Of a stretch of DNA of 64,000 bases, positions 15,582 through 23,745 are shown piece by piece. The notes beneath the pieces are model-generated. The model ran no database searches. It worked only from the letters and a program-made list of their open reading frames with translations, and had not been told where the DNA came from. Each line of letters starts with the position of its first letter. Position 1 is the first letter of the stretch. A program made the position numbers and the translations under genes. This DNA comes from Bacillota bacterium. GTDB taxonomy: Bacteria > Bacillota > Clostridia > Acetivibrionales > DTU013. The DNA is taken from positions 62,001 to 126,000 of the forward strand of contig JAEZRE010000006.1 in assembly GCA_023412915.1 (NCBI GenBank). The letters are read 5' to 3'.

Positions 15582-16805
15582 ATGCCAAAGGTAAAAACCA
15601 TAATCATTTACGGGCTCATTCTGATCCTGTGCGCAGCCGCCGTGGCCGGCTATTTCATGACAAAATCCGGAGAGCCCGAAGCTGTTACTGCACAAACGGC
15701 TGAGACTGCAGGCGCGGAGGCTGCGTCGGCCGCAGGGACGTCTGCCAATACGCAAAATGCCGGCGAAAACAAGTCGGCAGTGGAATCCGGAACCGATACG
15801 ACTGTTTCAACTACGGCTGCTTCAACGGGCACCGCCGCAGCTGAAGCCGAAGTTTCCGGCGCCAATGGCGCCTCGGATAAAAACGCGCTCGAGGCACATG
15901 TCAGGGAGGTTATGCAGAAATCGGTCGCCGAACCTGATCCGAACCCCGTTGTTGGCATCGGAAGAGGTACCGATTACGCCGCGGTAACCGAAGAAGCAGT
16001 CAAAAATGCGGGAGGCATCGAGGGCATCGTCAAAAAAGGCGATACAGTAGTGATAAAGCCTAATTTATGTACGCTTGCCGAAGCGACCGACGGACGTATC
16101 ACCGATTATCGCGTAGTGCAGCAGGTTGTAGATATGGTTAAAGCCCTCGGGGCTTCAAGGGTGATCATCGCGGAGGGCACCATCGCAGGCGACGCGTTCT
16201 CGAGTATCTTCCTGCGGCAGAACAAGTTCGATACGATAGAGGGAGTAGAGCTTGTCAATCTCAATGCCTTGAACGAGGAAGACTGTTATGAGCTCATGCC
16301 TGAGAAAAGCATGACAGGAAAAGCGATATTCATACCTAAAATTTATATGGATGCGGATGTGGTGATCGGCGTGGCCAAGCTTAAGACGCATTTCCAGCCG
16401 GACGCCGTTGTCTCGCTCACCCTTAAAAATTCCTACGGAGTTCCGCCCGGAAACATATACGGCCTGGGCTCGAAGGACGGCTTGCATGCACTTGGTCTGA
16501 AGGAATCCATTGTAGATATCAACAAGATAAGAAAACCCGATTTCTTCATTATTGACGGCATCGTGGGAGGAGAGGGCTATGGACCTCTCAGAAACAGTCC
16601 CGTCGATTCGCAGATCATTTTCGCAGGCAAGGATCCTGTGGCGCTTGACACGGCAGCCGCAGCCTTCATGGGTTTTACTGTCGACGAGATACCGCATCTC
16701 AAGCTGGCAAGCGACGAGAAGCTCGGGATCTCCGATTTGAAGAGCATCAAGATAGTCGGAGCCGAGCTGGACAAGATTAAAATGAAATTTGAACACGCGT
16801 ATTAG
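15582..16805 (+). CDS. Surface-anchored DUF362 protein
   Basis: The protein has 407 residues. A signal anchor (IIIYGLILILCAAAVAGYF, ~7-26) is followed by an Ala/Thr/Ser/Glu-rich linker of ~80 residues and a DUF362 domain (~120-407). Signatures are VVIKPNLCTLAEATDGRITD, VIGVAKLKTHFQ, LKNSYGVPPG and GGEGYGPLRNSPVDSQII. No Fe-S motif is present. The anchor and linker place the domain outside the membrane, which is unusual because the cluster's second DUF362 protein is cytoplasmic. No function is established for DUF362. Confidence 0.75.
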   Translation: MPKVKTIIIYGLILILCAAAVAGYFMTKSGEPEAVTAQTAETAGAEAASAAGTSANTQNAGENKSAVESGTDTTVSTTAASTGTAAAEAEVSGANGASDKNALEAHVREVMQKSVAEPDPNPVVGIGRGTDYAAVTEEAVKNAGGIEGIVKKGDTVVIKPNLCTLAEATDGRITDYRVVQQVVDMVKALGASRVIIAEGTIAGDAFSSIFLRQNKFDTIEGVELVNLNALNEEDCYELMPEKSMTGKAIFIPKIYMDADVVIGVAKLKTHFQPDAVVSLTLKNSYGVPPGNIYGLGSKDGLHALGLKESIVDINKIRKPDFFIIDGIVGGEGYGPLRNSPVDSQIIFAGKDPVALDTAAAAFMGFTVDEIPHLKLASDEKLGISDLKSIKIVGAELDKIKMKFEHAY

Positions 16806-16919
16806 CCGACAACGGCATCACGGCCTATTTACGATGGTAACGTCCGTCAATGGCTAATAACAGCCGACAACGGCATCACTGCCTGTTTGCGATGGTAACA
16901 GGCGGCAACGGCTGATAAC
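16804..16919 (+). repeat. 58-base tandem repeat with internal hairpin
   Basis: Two units with period 58 (16804-16861 and 16862-16919) each begin AGCCGACAACGGCATCAC, and a degenerate third copy follows to ~16960. The second unit can fold: CAGCCG and CGGCTG outside, GCCTGTT and AACAGGC inside. There is no T-run. It fills the gap between the first DUF362 gene and the second permease. Confidence 0.75.
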
Positions 16920-16985
16920 GGGCGATGCACAGCCGGTAACAGACGGCAACGACGGGTTTGCAGAATTTAAAAGCGAGGTTTCAAG

Positions 16986-17891
16986 GTGCTTCTGAACAGT
17001 ATATTGGATCAATTGTCCGAAATAGCATACTGGGTCGTATTTCAATTCAGGATGATCTTCCCGTATTGGGCGGCCGGTACGATAGCCGGCTCGCTCATAT
17101 CGGTTTTTCTGTCCCGAAAAATAACCGCGTTGGCCGGAAAGCCGGGCCTTGGAAAAATCGGAGTGCTGGCCGTCGTTCCGGCAGCGCTGCTGGGAGCGGC
17201 ATCCCCGATATGCATGTACGGCACGGTGCCGCTTATAGCTTCTCTGGGGAGGAAAGGAGTGCCGCAATACCTGCTCGCCTCTTTCATGGTAAGCTCCATA
17301 CTTATCAACCCGAACCTGTTTCTCTTCTCGTTTTCGCTAGGGGCGGGGATAGCCGTGCTGAGGCTTGTTCTATGCATTGTGGCGGGAATAACCGCCGGAA
17401 TACTTGTTAAGTGCTTTTTAAACAACAGACAATTGTTCAGCTACGATGGTTTTGAAGACACAAAAAAGAAAGGCTGTGCTTCCGGCGCTGCGGCAAAATT
17501 CTTCAGCGACCTGAACAGGGCTGTGCTCAAGACTGCGCCCTACTTGTTGGCGGGCATACTGCTTGCGGCGCTATTCGAGTGTTACTTCCCGAAGGATGTC
17601 ATAATGGACGTCTTCGGACGCAACAAAGGCTTCGGGGTGCTTATGGCAGCGTCCCTGGGCATCCCTGTCTATGTCTGCGGCGGGGGTACGATACCGCTGC
17701 TCAAGGCATGGCTCGAGGCGGGCATGAGCCCGGGCTCGGCCGTGGCGTTCATGATAACCGGTCCGGCGACAAAGATCACAAACCTTGGCGCAGTCAAAAT
17801 AATCCTCGGCTTGAGAAATTTCATTCTTTATATTGTCTTTAACATTACTTTTGCGATCACGGCAGGTCTGCTGACCGACATTTTATATTGA
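16986..17891 (+). CDS. ArsP/YraQ-family permease, second permease of the DUF362 cluster
   Basis: The protein has 301 residues with about eight membrane segments. Both half-motifs of the ArsP_1 permease family are present: AASPICMYGTVPLIASLGRK, and GIPVYVCGGGTIPLLKAW followed by AFMITGPATKITNLG. Members transport organoarsenicals or unknown solutes. Here the usual CSC is CMY and a lone Cys remains in VCGGG. Translation appears to start at GTG (16986) with GAGG (16975-16978) 7 bases upstream. The downstream DUF362-ferredoxin gene begins 13 bases after the stop. Confidence 0.8.
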   Translation: MLLNSILDQLSEIAYWVVFQFRMIFPYWAAGTIAGSLISVFLSRKITALAGKPGLGKIGVLAVVPAALLGAASPICMYGTVPLIASLGRKGVPQYLLASFMVSSILINPNLFLFSFSLGAGIAVLRLVLCIVAGITAGILVKCFLNNRQLFSYDGFEDTKKKGCASGAAAKFFSDLNRAVLKTAPYLLAGILLAALFECYFPKDVIMDVFGRNKGFGVLMAASLGIPVYVCGGGTIPLLKAWLEAGMSPGSAVAFMITGPATKITNLGAVKIILGLRNFILYIVFNITFAITAGLLTDILY

Positions 17892-17904
17892 GGGTGTGAC
17901 AGGA

Positions 17905-19059
17905 ATGAGCAAGGTAGCGTTGGTAAAATGCGAAAATTATGATTACGACAGGGTGAAAAGCTCGGTCAGGACTTCTCTGGACCTGCTCGGCGGCATTTCG
18001 TCCTTTGTTTCACCCGGAGAGAAAGTCCTTCTCAAGGTGAACCTTCTGATCAGAAGAAGACCCGATAAAGTTACGACGACCCATCCCGCGCTGGTAAGAG
18101 CGCTTGCCGAGCTGGTGCTGGAAGCGGGCGCGTTTCCGATAATAGGGGACAGCCCCGGAGGCTACCATTTCTATAACAGGAGCACCCTCGAGTCTGTTTA
18201 CGAGACCTGCGGCATGAAGGAAGCCGCGGAGCTCAGCGGCGCTGCTCTCAATTACGATACCGACGTCGTTGACGTGCCGTACCCACAGGGGAAGCTGATG
18301 AAGGCTATCAAGACCATCAAACCGGTTCTGGAAGTCGACAAGATCATCAGCATACCCAAAATAAAGACACATGCTATGACGGTTTACAGCGGGGCTGTAA
18401 AGAACCTTTTCGGCGTCATACCCGGCAGCTACAAGGCGGAATACCACCTTCGGTTCGAAGACGCCGCGGACTTTGCCGAGGTGCTTATCGATATCTGCAG
18501 CTTTGTAAAGCCTGTGCTTACCGTGATGGATGCAGTTGTCGGCATGCAGGGCTACGGACCGACCAACGGCTCTCCAAAGCAGGTGGGCCTGATCATTGCC
18601 GGCGCCAATCCTTATGAACTCGACGTCGTGGCATCGACAATAATAGGGTTGAAGTCAAAGCAGGTTCCGACTGTACGGAAGTCTATCGATAGAGGCTTGT
18701 GCAGCGGCGAGCCGGAGGATGTGGAGGTAGTCGGGGAGAGGCTCGGGGATGTCGCTGTCGGCGACTATAAGATACCCACTCTGAAGCTTTCCTTCAATTT
18801 CTACAATCTGATGCTGCCACGTTTCATCTCTAAAAGGCTGAACAGGGTAATGCGCGCCAAACCGCATTTCAAACACGAAGCCTGCAAGAGCTGCGGTATG
18901 TGCGCCAAAGGCTGCCCTCCCAAGGCTATTGAAATGAAGGACGGCAAACCCGAAGTGGATATCGACAGATGCATCCGCTGCTTCTGCTGCCATGAATTGT
19001 GCGCATATAATGCGGTTGAAATCAAACGTCCCTGGTGGCTCAAGCTAATATTGAGATAA
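17905..19059 (+). CDS. DUF362 protein with C-terminal 2[4Fe-4S] ferredoxin domain
   Basis: The protein has 384 residues. The DUF362 domain (~1-300) shows VLLKVNLLIRRRPDKVTTTH, IGDSPGGYHFYNRS, KIKTHAMTVYSGAVKNLFG and MQGYGPTNGSP. The C-terminal ferredoxin has two cluster motifs, CKSCGMCAKGCPPKAI and CIRCFCCHELCAYNAV. No signal peptide is seen, so it should be cytoplasmic. An in-frame GTG at 17896 could be an alternative start. It closes the permease-DUF362-permease-DUF362 cluster and offers a route for electrons into it. Confidence 0.85.
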   Translation: MSKVALVKCENYDYDRVKSSVRTSLDLLGGISSFVSPGEKVLLKVNLLIRRRPDKVTTTHPALVRALAELVLEAGAFPIIGDSPGGYHFYNRSTLESVYETCGMKEAAELSGAALNYDTDVVDVPYPQGKLMKAIKTIKPVLEVDKIISIPKIKTHAMTVYSGAVKNLFGVIPGSYKAEYHLRFEDAADFAEVLIDICSFVKPVLTVMDAVVGMQGYGPTNGSPKQVGLIIAGANPYELDVVASTIIGLKSKQVPTVRKSIDRGLCSGEPEDVEVVGERLGDVAVGDYKIPTLKLSFNFYNLMLPRFISKRLNRVMRAKPHFKHEACKSCGMCAKGCPPKAIEMKDGKPEVDIDRCIRCFCCHELCAYNAVEIKRPWWLKLILR

Positions 19060-19144
19060 TTATTGGTTCACTCTTTATGTAATCCTGGCATAACATGATA
19101 ATATGATGGGCTTTGCCATGTTTGTTAGGACGGAGAGTGAAATT

Positions 19145-20071
19145 ATGTTATCAAGAGAGGAATATATAAGATTATCATTGGATCTGAACCTGTTTTTCGG
19201 GAGAATCATGAAGGAGCATTCCTTCTTCCTGGAGGCTGGTTTTACGAGTAAAGACGCACAATTGGGCCGGGAGGCAGATAGTTTCAAACGGCAATACGAG
19301 ATGCTGATAGGGGAGACCATATCCTTGGCCAATGGAGCCATCAGCCCTTCCGTAGTAGCCTCGCAGGAATTTGTCACCCCTTATACCGAAAATGCGGAAC
19401 GGTTAACGCAATTTTATACCGGAATCTCGCTGAACTCGGCTTTGACGCAGGCCGAGACAGGTCTGGCCGGAGGAACGGGCATGCTGCCTGACCCGCTGCT
19501 TGAGCAGAGAGTCTTCATGCTGAACCAGAAGGCGATCATGCTGACAAATGCGCTGATACAGTTCAAGACCAGGATACTTTCAAATGTGCTCGCATGCCGG
19601 CTATTTACTATGAATTACCCTCTGCTGATCGACCATATCCTGAGGGAGGCAAAATTATATCTCAGGACGCTGACTATGCTGCAGAACAGGGAGGAAATGA
19701 ACGTCGAAAAAGAGCTTGCCGAGCAGGAGATGTTCTGGAACAGGATAATGGCGGAGCACTCCAAGTTTATACGCGGCTTGCTCGATCCTTCGGAGGATGC
19801 GCTGGTGAGCAAGGCGAACGACTTCGGAAATGAATTCGACGACCTGACTCGTCAGGCTGTTGCGGCTTTCGAACAGACGGCGCTGTTGCCTGCTGTTACC
19901 GATAAGAGCCTGAAGGCCGTAAAGGACATCAAGGACTTCAAGACCGCAGGCACCAAAGGCTTGATCGAATGCAAGATAAAAGCGATAATGGTGCCGCTGC
20001 TTGGTGACCATACACTCCGTGAAGCAAACCACTTCCTGCGTATACTTGAAAAGCGTGGAGAAAGACATTGA
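19145..20071 (+). CDS. DUF2935 family protein (two repeated domains)
   Basis: The protein has 308 residues and is mostly helical. Two related halves each carry the DUF2935 pattern: LFFGRIMKEHSFFLEAGF at ~15-35 and FWNRIMAEHSKFIRGLLDPS at ~200, with HILREAKLYLRTL and HTLREANHFLRIL closing each half. The paired His/Glu residues suggest a di-metal helical bundle, which is inference. The ATG at 19145 follows GGAG. An ATG 14 codons earlier lies close to a probable -10 box. The gene ends within the promoter of the fluoride riboswitch. Confidence 0.85.
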   Translation: MLSREEYIRLSLDLNLFFGRIMKEHSFFLEAGFTSKDAQLGREADSFKRQYEMLIGETISLANGAISPSVVASQEFVTPYTENAERLTQFYTGISLNSALTQAETGLAGGTGMLPDPLLEQRVFMLNQKAIMLTNALIQFKTRILSNVLACRLFTMNYPLLIDHILREAKLYLRTLTMLQNREEMNVEKELAEQEMFWNRIMAEHSKFIRGLLDPSEDALVSKANDFGNEFDDLTRQAVAAFEQTALLPAVTDKSLKAVKDIKDFKTAGTKGLIECKIKAIMVPLLGDHTLREANHFLRILEKRGERH

Positions 20072-20096
20072 ATTTTACCCGGGAACATCGTATAAT
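20068..20096 (+). promoter_or_regulatory. Promoter of the fluoride riboswitch operon
   Basis: TTGAAT (20068-20073) and TATAAT (20091-20096) are spaced by 17 bases. The -35 box overlaps the stop codon of the DUF2935 gene. The predicted start, near 20103, lies just before the aptamer. Confidence 0.8.
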
Positions 20097-20106
20097 ATAG
20101 ATAAAA

Positions 20107-20185
20107 AAGGCGATGGAGTTCGCCAAAAGCGCAGAAATGCTGATGACTCCTGCAGATAACAACCAGGTTATTTGGGGAGTTTTTT
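20107..20185 (+). ncRNA. Fluoride riboswitch (crcB motif) with terminator platform
   Basis: The aptamer (about 20107-20155) shows the crcB-motif core: GGCGATGGAGTTCGCC, then the A-rich joint and TGATGACTCCTGC. The expression platform is visible: ACTCC (20146-20150) with ATAAC (20156-20160) can pair with GTTAT (20167-20171) and GGAGT (20176-20180), followed by a T-run. The terminator hairpin uses the aptamer's 3' ACTCC, so fluoride binding should prevent it and switch the crcB genes on. Confidence 0.95.
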
Positions 20186-20210
20186 ATTTACCGACGGGGA
20201 AGATAAGATA

Positions 20211-20645
20211 ATGCGAAAATATGTTTATATCGGTATCGGCGGCTTTTTGGGTGCGATACTTAGATTCCTGACCAAGAGCATACCGATATACAATTATCAT
20301 GAAAATGTGCCTCTCAACACTTTGTTTATAAATGCTACAGGGTGCTTCATTCTCGCTTTGGTACTTACGGTAGCCTTCGAGATATGGAAATTTGACGCTG
20401 AGCTCAGGCTGGGTATAGGAACGGGCTTTTTGGGCGCATATACGACGTTTTCGACCTTGTGCAGGGAAACTTCAGAGCTATTATTCAAGGGTTATTACTT
20501 TTCCGCAGTCTCATACATTACAATATCCGTCGTGCTTGGCCTCGCTGCGGTATATTTCGGCGTCGTACTGGCGCGAGAGGTCGTCGCCAAGCTGTTGAAA
20601 ACCGACAGAGAAGGCCAAAACGGGGGTGACAGCGAATGGAACTGA
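20211..20645 (+). CDS. crcB: Fluoride channel CrcB/Fluc, first subunit
   Basis: The protein has 144 residues with four membrane helices, exporting F- by passive flow. Family motifs are GIGGFLGAILRF, the pore Asn in NTLFINATGCF, and GTGFLGAYTTFSTL with the polar track and Phe-box residues. The ATG at 20211 has GGGGAAG upstream; the in-frame ATG at 20172 lies inside the riboswitch terminator. It overlaps the second crcB by 10 bases, the arrangement of heterodimeric Fluc pairs. Confidence 0.92.
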   Translation: MRKYVYIGIGGFLGAILRFLTKSIPIYNYHENVPLNTLFINATGCFILALVLTVAFEIWKFDAELRLGIGTGFLGAYTTFSTLCRETSELLFKGYYFSAVSYITISVVLGLAAVYFGVVLAREVVAKLLKTDREGQNGGDSEWN

Positions 20646-20995
20646 TATATATAGGCTTCGGGGGAGCATTGGGGAGCATTGCAAGATACAAGCTGGGCAA
20701 GTGCCTTACGGAGAAAATGAATACGGCTTTTCCGGTGGGGACTTTTCTTATAAATATTTCGGGAGCCATTCTATTAGGACTGGTTGTCGGCCTCAGGCTG
20801 CCTGAAAGTATCATGTGGCTGGCGGCTGAGGGTTTCCTGGGCGCCTACACTACGTTTTCAACCTTTATGTACGAAGGCTTCAACCTGTTTCAGGAGAATG
20901 AAAAAATGAATGCATTTATATATGTTTTGGGATCCCTGTTTTTAGGAATCATCGGATATGTCTCAGGCTTCGGGCTTGGTAAGATGCTGGGTTAA
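20636..20995 (+). CDS. crcB: Fluoride channel CrcB/Fluc, second subunit
   Basis: The protein has 119 residues and four membrane helices. It carries GFGGALGSIARYKLGK, GTFLINISGAILLG and EGFLGAYTTFSTFMYE, all family hallmarks. Its start overlaps the end of the first crcB gene, so the two are translationally coupled and probably form an antiparallel heterodimer. Confidence 0.92.
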   Translation: MELIYIGFGGALGSIARYKLGKCLTEKMNTAFPVGTFLINISGAILLGLVVGLRLPESIMWLAAEGFLGAYTTFSTFMYEGFNLFQENEKMNAFIYVLGSLFLGIIGYVSGFGLGKMLG

Positions 20996-21022
20996 AAAGC
21001 TTTAAAGAAAGGCGGTATCGAT

Positions 21023-21364
21023 ATGGAGCTTAACGGTGAATGCAAGCTGATGAAAATCTATGTGAGCGAGGACTCGAAATACAAAGGACATAACCTTTAC
21101 AATGCTCTCGTCCTCAAGCTGAGGGAGATCGGCATGGCCGGCGTGACCGTGACAAGAGGCATAGAAGGCTTCGGGCAGGAAAAGCGCCTGCATACGGCAA
21201 GGATACTGGATCTGGCTCTAAGCCTGCCGATCATCGTCGAAGTCGTAGATACGCCGGAACGCATAGAGATGGCCATACCCTGTGTTAAGGAAATAGTCAA
21301 CGAAGGACTGATAATGGTTACCGACGTAAACGTGATCGGATACGGAACGAAGCAAAAGGAGTAA
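21023..21364 (+). CDS. DUF190 family protein (PII-like fold)
   Basis: The protein has 113 residues, with KIYVSEDSKYKGHNLYNALV, GMAGVTVTRGIEGFG and LPIIVEVVDTPERIE, the signature of DUF190. The fold resembles PII signalling proteins. Genes of this family often follow crcB under the fluoride riboswitch, as here, which suggests a role in fluoride response; the mechanism is not known. GAAAGGCGG precedes the ATG. Confidence 0.88.
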   Translation: MELNGECKLMKIYVSEDSKYKGHNLYNALVLKLREIGMAGVTVTRGIEGFGQEKRLHTARILDLALSLPIIVEVVDTPERIEMAIPCVKEIVNEGLIMVTDVNVIGYGTKQKE

Positions 21365-21406
21365 ATGAGGGAGTAGAAGTGAAGTTGGAAATGATGCACC
21401 AAGGTA

Positions 21407-21435
21407 TTGACACTGTGGTAAAATTGTGAAATAAT
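21407..21435 (+). promoter_or_regulatory. Promoter of the methyltransferase unit
   Basis: TTGACA (21407-21412) and AATAAT (21430-21435) are spaced by 17 bases. Transcription from ~21442 would include a leader of about 260 bases before the methyltransferase start. Confidence 0.6.
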
Positions 21436-21441
21436 ACCTCA

Positions 21442-21564
21442 AAAGTGAGTATGCTTAGCACTTTGTTACAAAGTTCAGCAAGCAGCATAGGGACTTAAAA
21501 AGTCTTACACGCGGTATGATATACCCTGCGGAGTCACTCTTACGAGTGATCCTGCGGGGTTTTT
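21442..21564 (+). promoter_or_regulatory. Structured leader ending in a terminator, class unknown
   Basis: The leader can form several small hairpins: AAAGTG/CACTTT, ACTTTG/CAAAGT, GACTT/AAGTC and GGTAT/ATACC. They are followed by a strong terminator: CCCTGCGGAGTCACTC (21524-21539), loop TTAC, then GAGTGATCCTGCGGGG (21544-21559) and TTTTT. It lies 140 bases before the methyltransferase gene. I could not match it to a known riboswitch or T-box. The gap 21365-21703 holds no other gene. Confidence 0.55.
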
Positions 21565-21703
21565 GATTTTCAAACAGTCCTTCGGTATTGCTGAGGCAGC
21601 CTGGCTGGCTCGGGGACATCGGTTTCAAAAATGCAGGCGTCATATGGAAGTATTACAATTTCATTGTTTACGGCGGTCAAAAATAATGAAGGGAGATGAT
21701 ATA

Positions 21704-22441
21704 ATGGCTGAACTCAATTATGAGGTATGGAAGGATAAAACGCTGGCGGACAGGTACCTCAACGGAGTAAGGGGCGCTGTGCCTTTGGCAAGGGAGCAGT
21801 TCGACGTAGTACTGAAGCTGATCGAAATGAATAAAAAGCCGGTCGGTACATTCCTCGATCTGGGGAGCGGCGACGGGATCATGGCGTCTGTGATATTGTC
21901 GGCATACCCTAAAGCAAAAGGCGTATTGCTCGACATATCGGAGCATATGATAGCAGTTGCGCGCGAAAAACTTGACAAATTCAAATACAACCTGGGCTTC
22001 ACCGTTTTCGACTATGGCGACAGGAATTGGACCGTCATGGTGGAATCAGGCGCTCCTTACGATGTTATAGTTTCCGGGCTTTCCATACACCATCAACCGG
22101 ATGAAAGAAAGCGGGAGCTTTATAAGGAGATATTCGGCCTACTCGACAAAGGTGGGCTGTTCATCAACCTCGAGCATGTGGCCTCCCCGACACAATGGGT
22201 AAGCTCCCTGTTCGGCGAGACTTTTGTTGATTCTCTGTATGAAAAGAATAGAAAGAATAATCCGGCTTTAACGAGGGAACAGGTCGTAAACGAAATGTAC
22301 AACCGTCCGGACAAGGATGCGAATATACTCGCGCCTGTCGGAGCACAGTGCGACTGGCTTAGGGGCATAGGCTTCGAAGACGTGGATTGCTATTTCAAAA
22401 TTTATGAGATAGCGATCTTCGGAGGCAGGAAGCCACGGTAA
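21704..22441 (+). CDS. Class I SAM-dependent methyltransferase
   Basis: The protein has 245 residues. The SAM-binding motif I is TFLDLGSGDGIMASVIL, the acidic end of strand 2 is VLLDISEHMI, and motif IV region reads YDVIVSGLSIHHQPDERK. The substrate is unknown; related proteins are small-molecule methyltransferases. The ATG at 21704 follows GGGAG by 8 bases. A longer open frame upstream has no ribosome site and crosses the leader. Confidence 0.85.
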   Translation: MAELNYEVWKDKTLADRYLNGVRGAVPLAREQFDVVLKLIEMNKKPVGTFLDLGSGDGIMASVILSAYPKAKGVLLDISEHMIAVAREKLDKFKYNLGFTVFDYGDRNWTVMVESGAPYDVIVSGLSIHHQPDERKRELYKEIFGLLDKGGLFINLEHVASPTQWVSSLFGETFVDSLYEKNRKNNPALTREQVVNEMYNRPDKDANILAPVGAQCDWLRGIGFEDVDCYFKIYEIAIFGGRKPR

Positions 22442-22488
22442 GCGTCATATATAAGAGTAAGGAAAATGTTCGGCGAAGGGGTGTCGTA

Positions 22489-23634
22489 ATGGATATCGGT
22501 GAATACATCAAAAAGAAGCTTCTGGAGAAGGGAGCTTCGATAGTCGGGTTCGCAGATCTTTCAAGCGTACCGGAACATGAGAGAAACGGGTTTCCTTATG
22601 GGATCATTATAGGGATGGCACTTGATCCCGGGGTTGTACTCGGCATAAAAAACGGTCCGACACAGGAATATTATGATGAATACAAACGGCTGAACGACTG
22701 CCTGGACAGTCTTGATAAATATACGGAGAAGCTGCTGAAGGAAAACGGATATGCCGCAATGGCAATGACCAGAGATACCGTCATAACCGACGAAAATACA
22801 AGACGATCCGGGCTGCCGTATAAAACTGTGGCTACAAGGGCAGGCCTCGGCTGGATCGGGAAATGCGCCCTGTTGGTGACTGAGGAATTCGGTTCGGCTA
22901 TTCGCCTGAGCAGCGTGCTTACCAATGCCGGCCTTGCTGCGGGGACGCCCGTCGAGGTGTCCAGATGCGGGGACTGCAGCATGTGTAAGGAGGCATGTCC
23001 CGCGGGGGCTGTTTCGGGGGAGTTATGGGAGGTTGGCAGGGACAGGGATACATTTTACAATGCGTTCGAATGCAGGCGTTCCGCCAGGGAAAGGGCTGCC
23101 ATTATCGGCATAGGCGAGACCATCTGCGGGCTTTGTATCGTGAACTGCCCCTGGACACGGCGCTACCTTGAGAAAAGCATCCGTTATACGGCAGGGGGAT
23201 TGGAACTGCTTCATGAGGTCGAGCCGCTCTGGTACGGCCTGCGAGAACACCATGGCGCAATTTCGGCCAATTTCTCCGAAAGTATAAGAAAGCGCAGCTT
23301 CGAAGAACGAGCCTCCGATTTCACAAGAAGTTCGGATCATTGCACTTATAGAGTGGAACTTGCGAAATCCGGCTGTGCGGATATGGCCGTGGGCTACTGT
23401 ATCAGTTCGGTAAGCGATGACATGACCGGCGAAGTCGATTCTCTGTATGTGGACGGAGCCTGCAGAGGGCTGAAAATAGGGGAGCGGTTGATGAAACACG
23501 CTTTGGCCTGGATGGATGAAAAAGGCGTAAAACGGAAGAGGATTAACGTAATGGCGGGAAACGATGTTCTGGGGTTTTATGAAAGGTTCGGCTTCAAGAC
23601 AAGGTCATTGATACTGGAACAGGTACAGCTTTGA
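22489..23634 (+). CDS. QueG-like 4Fe-4S protein fused to a GNAT acetyltransferase domain
   Basis: The protein has 381 residues. Residues ~1-270 resemble epoxyqueuosine reductase-type proteins: TRAGLGWIGKCALLVTEEFG, SSVLTNAGL, and two cluster motifs CGDCSMCKEACPAGA and CGLCIVNCPW. Residues ~290-381 form a GNAT domain with EVDSLYVDGACRGLKIGERL and VMAGNDVLGFYERFGF. QueG proper is not fused to GNAT and has a HEAT-like C-terminus, which is missing here. A role in queuosine synthesis is therefore doubtful. GAAGGGG precedes the ATG. Confidence 0.8.
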   Translation: MDIGEYIKKKLLEKGASIVGFADLSSVPEHERNGFPYGIIIGMALDPGVVLGIKNGPTQEYYDEYKRLNDCLDSLDKYTEKLLKENGYAAMAMTRDTVITDENTRRSGLPYKTVATRAGLGWIGKCALLVTEEFGSAIRLSSVLTNAGLAAGTPVEVSRCGDCSMCKEACPAGAVSGELWEVGRDRDTFYNAFECRRSARERAAIIGIGETICGLCIVNCPWTRRYLEKSIRYTAGGLELLHEVEPLWYGLREHHGAISANFSESIRKRSFEERASDFTRSSDHCTYRVELAKSGCADMAVGYCISSVSDDMTGEVDSLYVDGACRGLKIGERLMKHALAWMDEKGVKRKRINVMAGNDVLGFYERFGFKTRSLILEQVQL

Positions 23635-23745
23635 AAATTTGTTCAGAGGACACGACATTTTTTCGTACGGGTCGTATATTTATATGACAGAAACAATTAA
23701 TGATGAATGTTTCCGGTCAATCAAGTATATTAAGGAGTGCTTGTT

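Noticed and set aside
21442..21564. T-box or SAM-type riboswitch
   Set aside because: No T-box antiterminator bulge and no SAM, purine, TPP, guanidine or c-di-GMP core could be recognised, so it is left as an unassigned leader.
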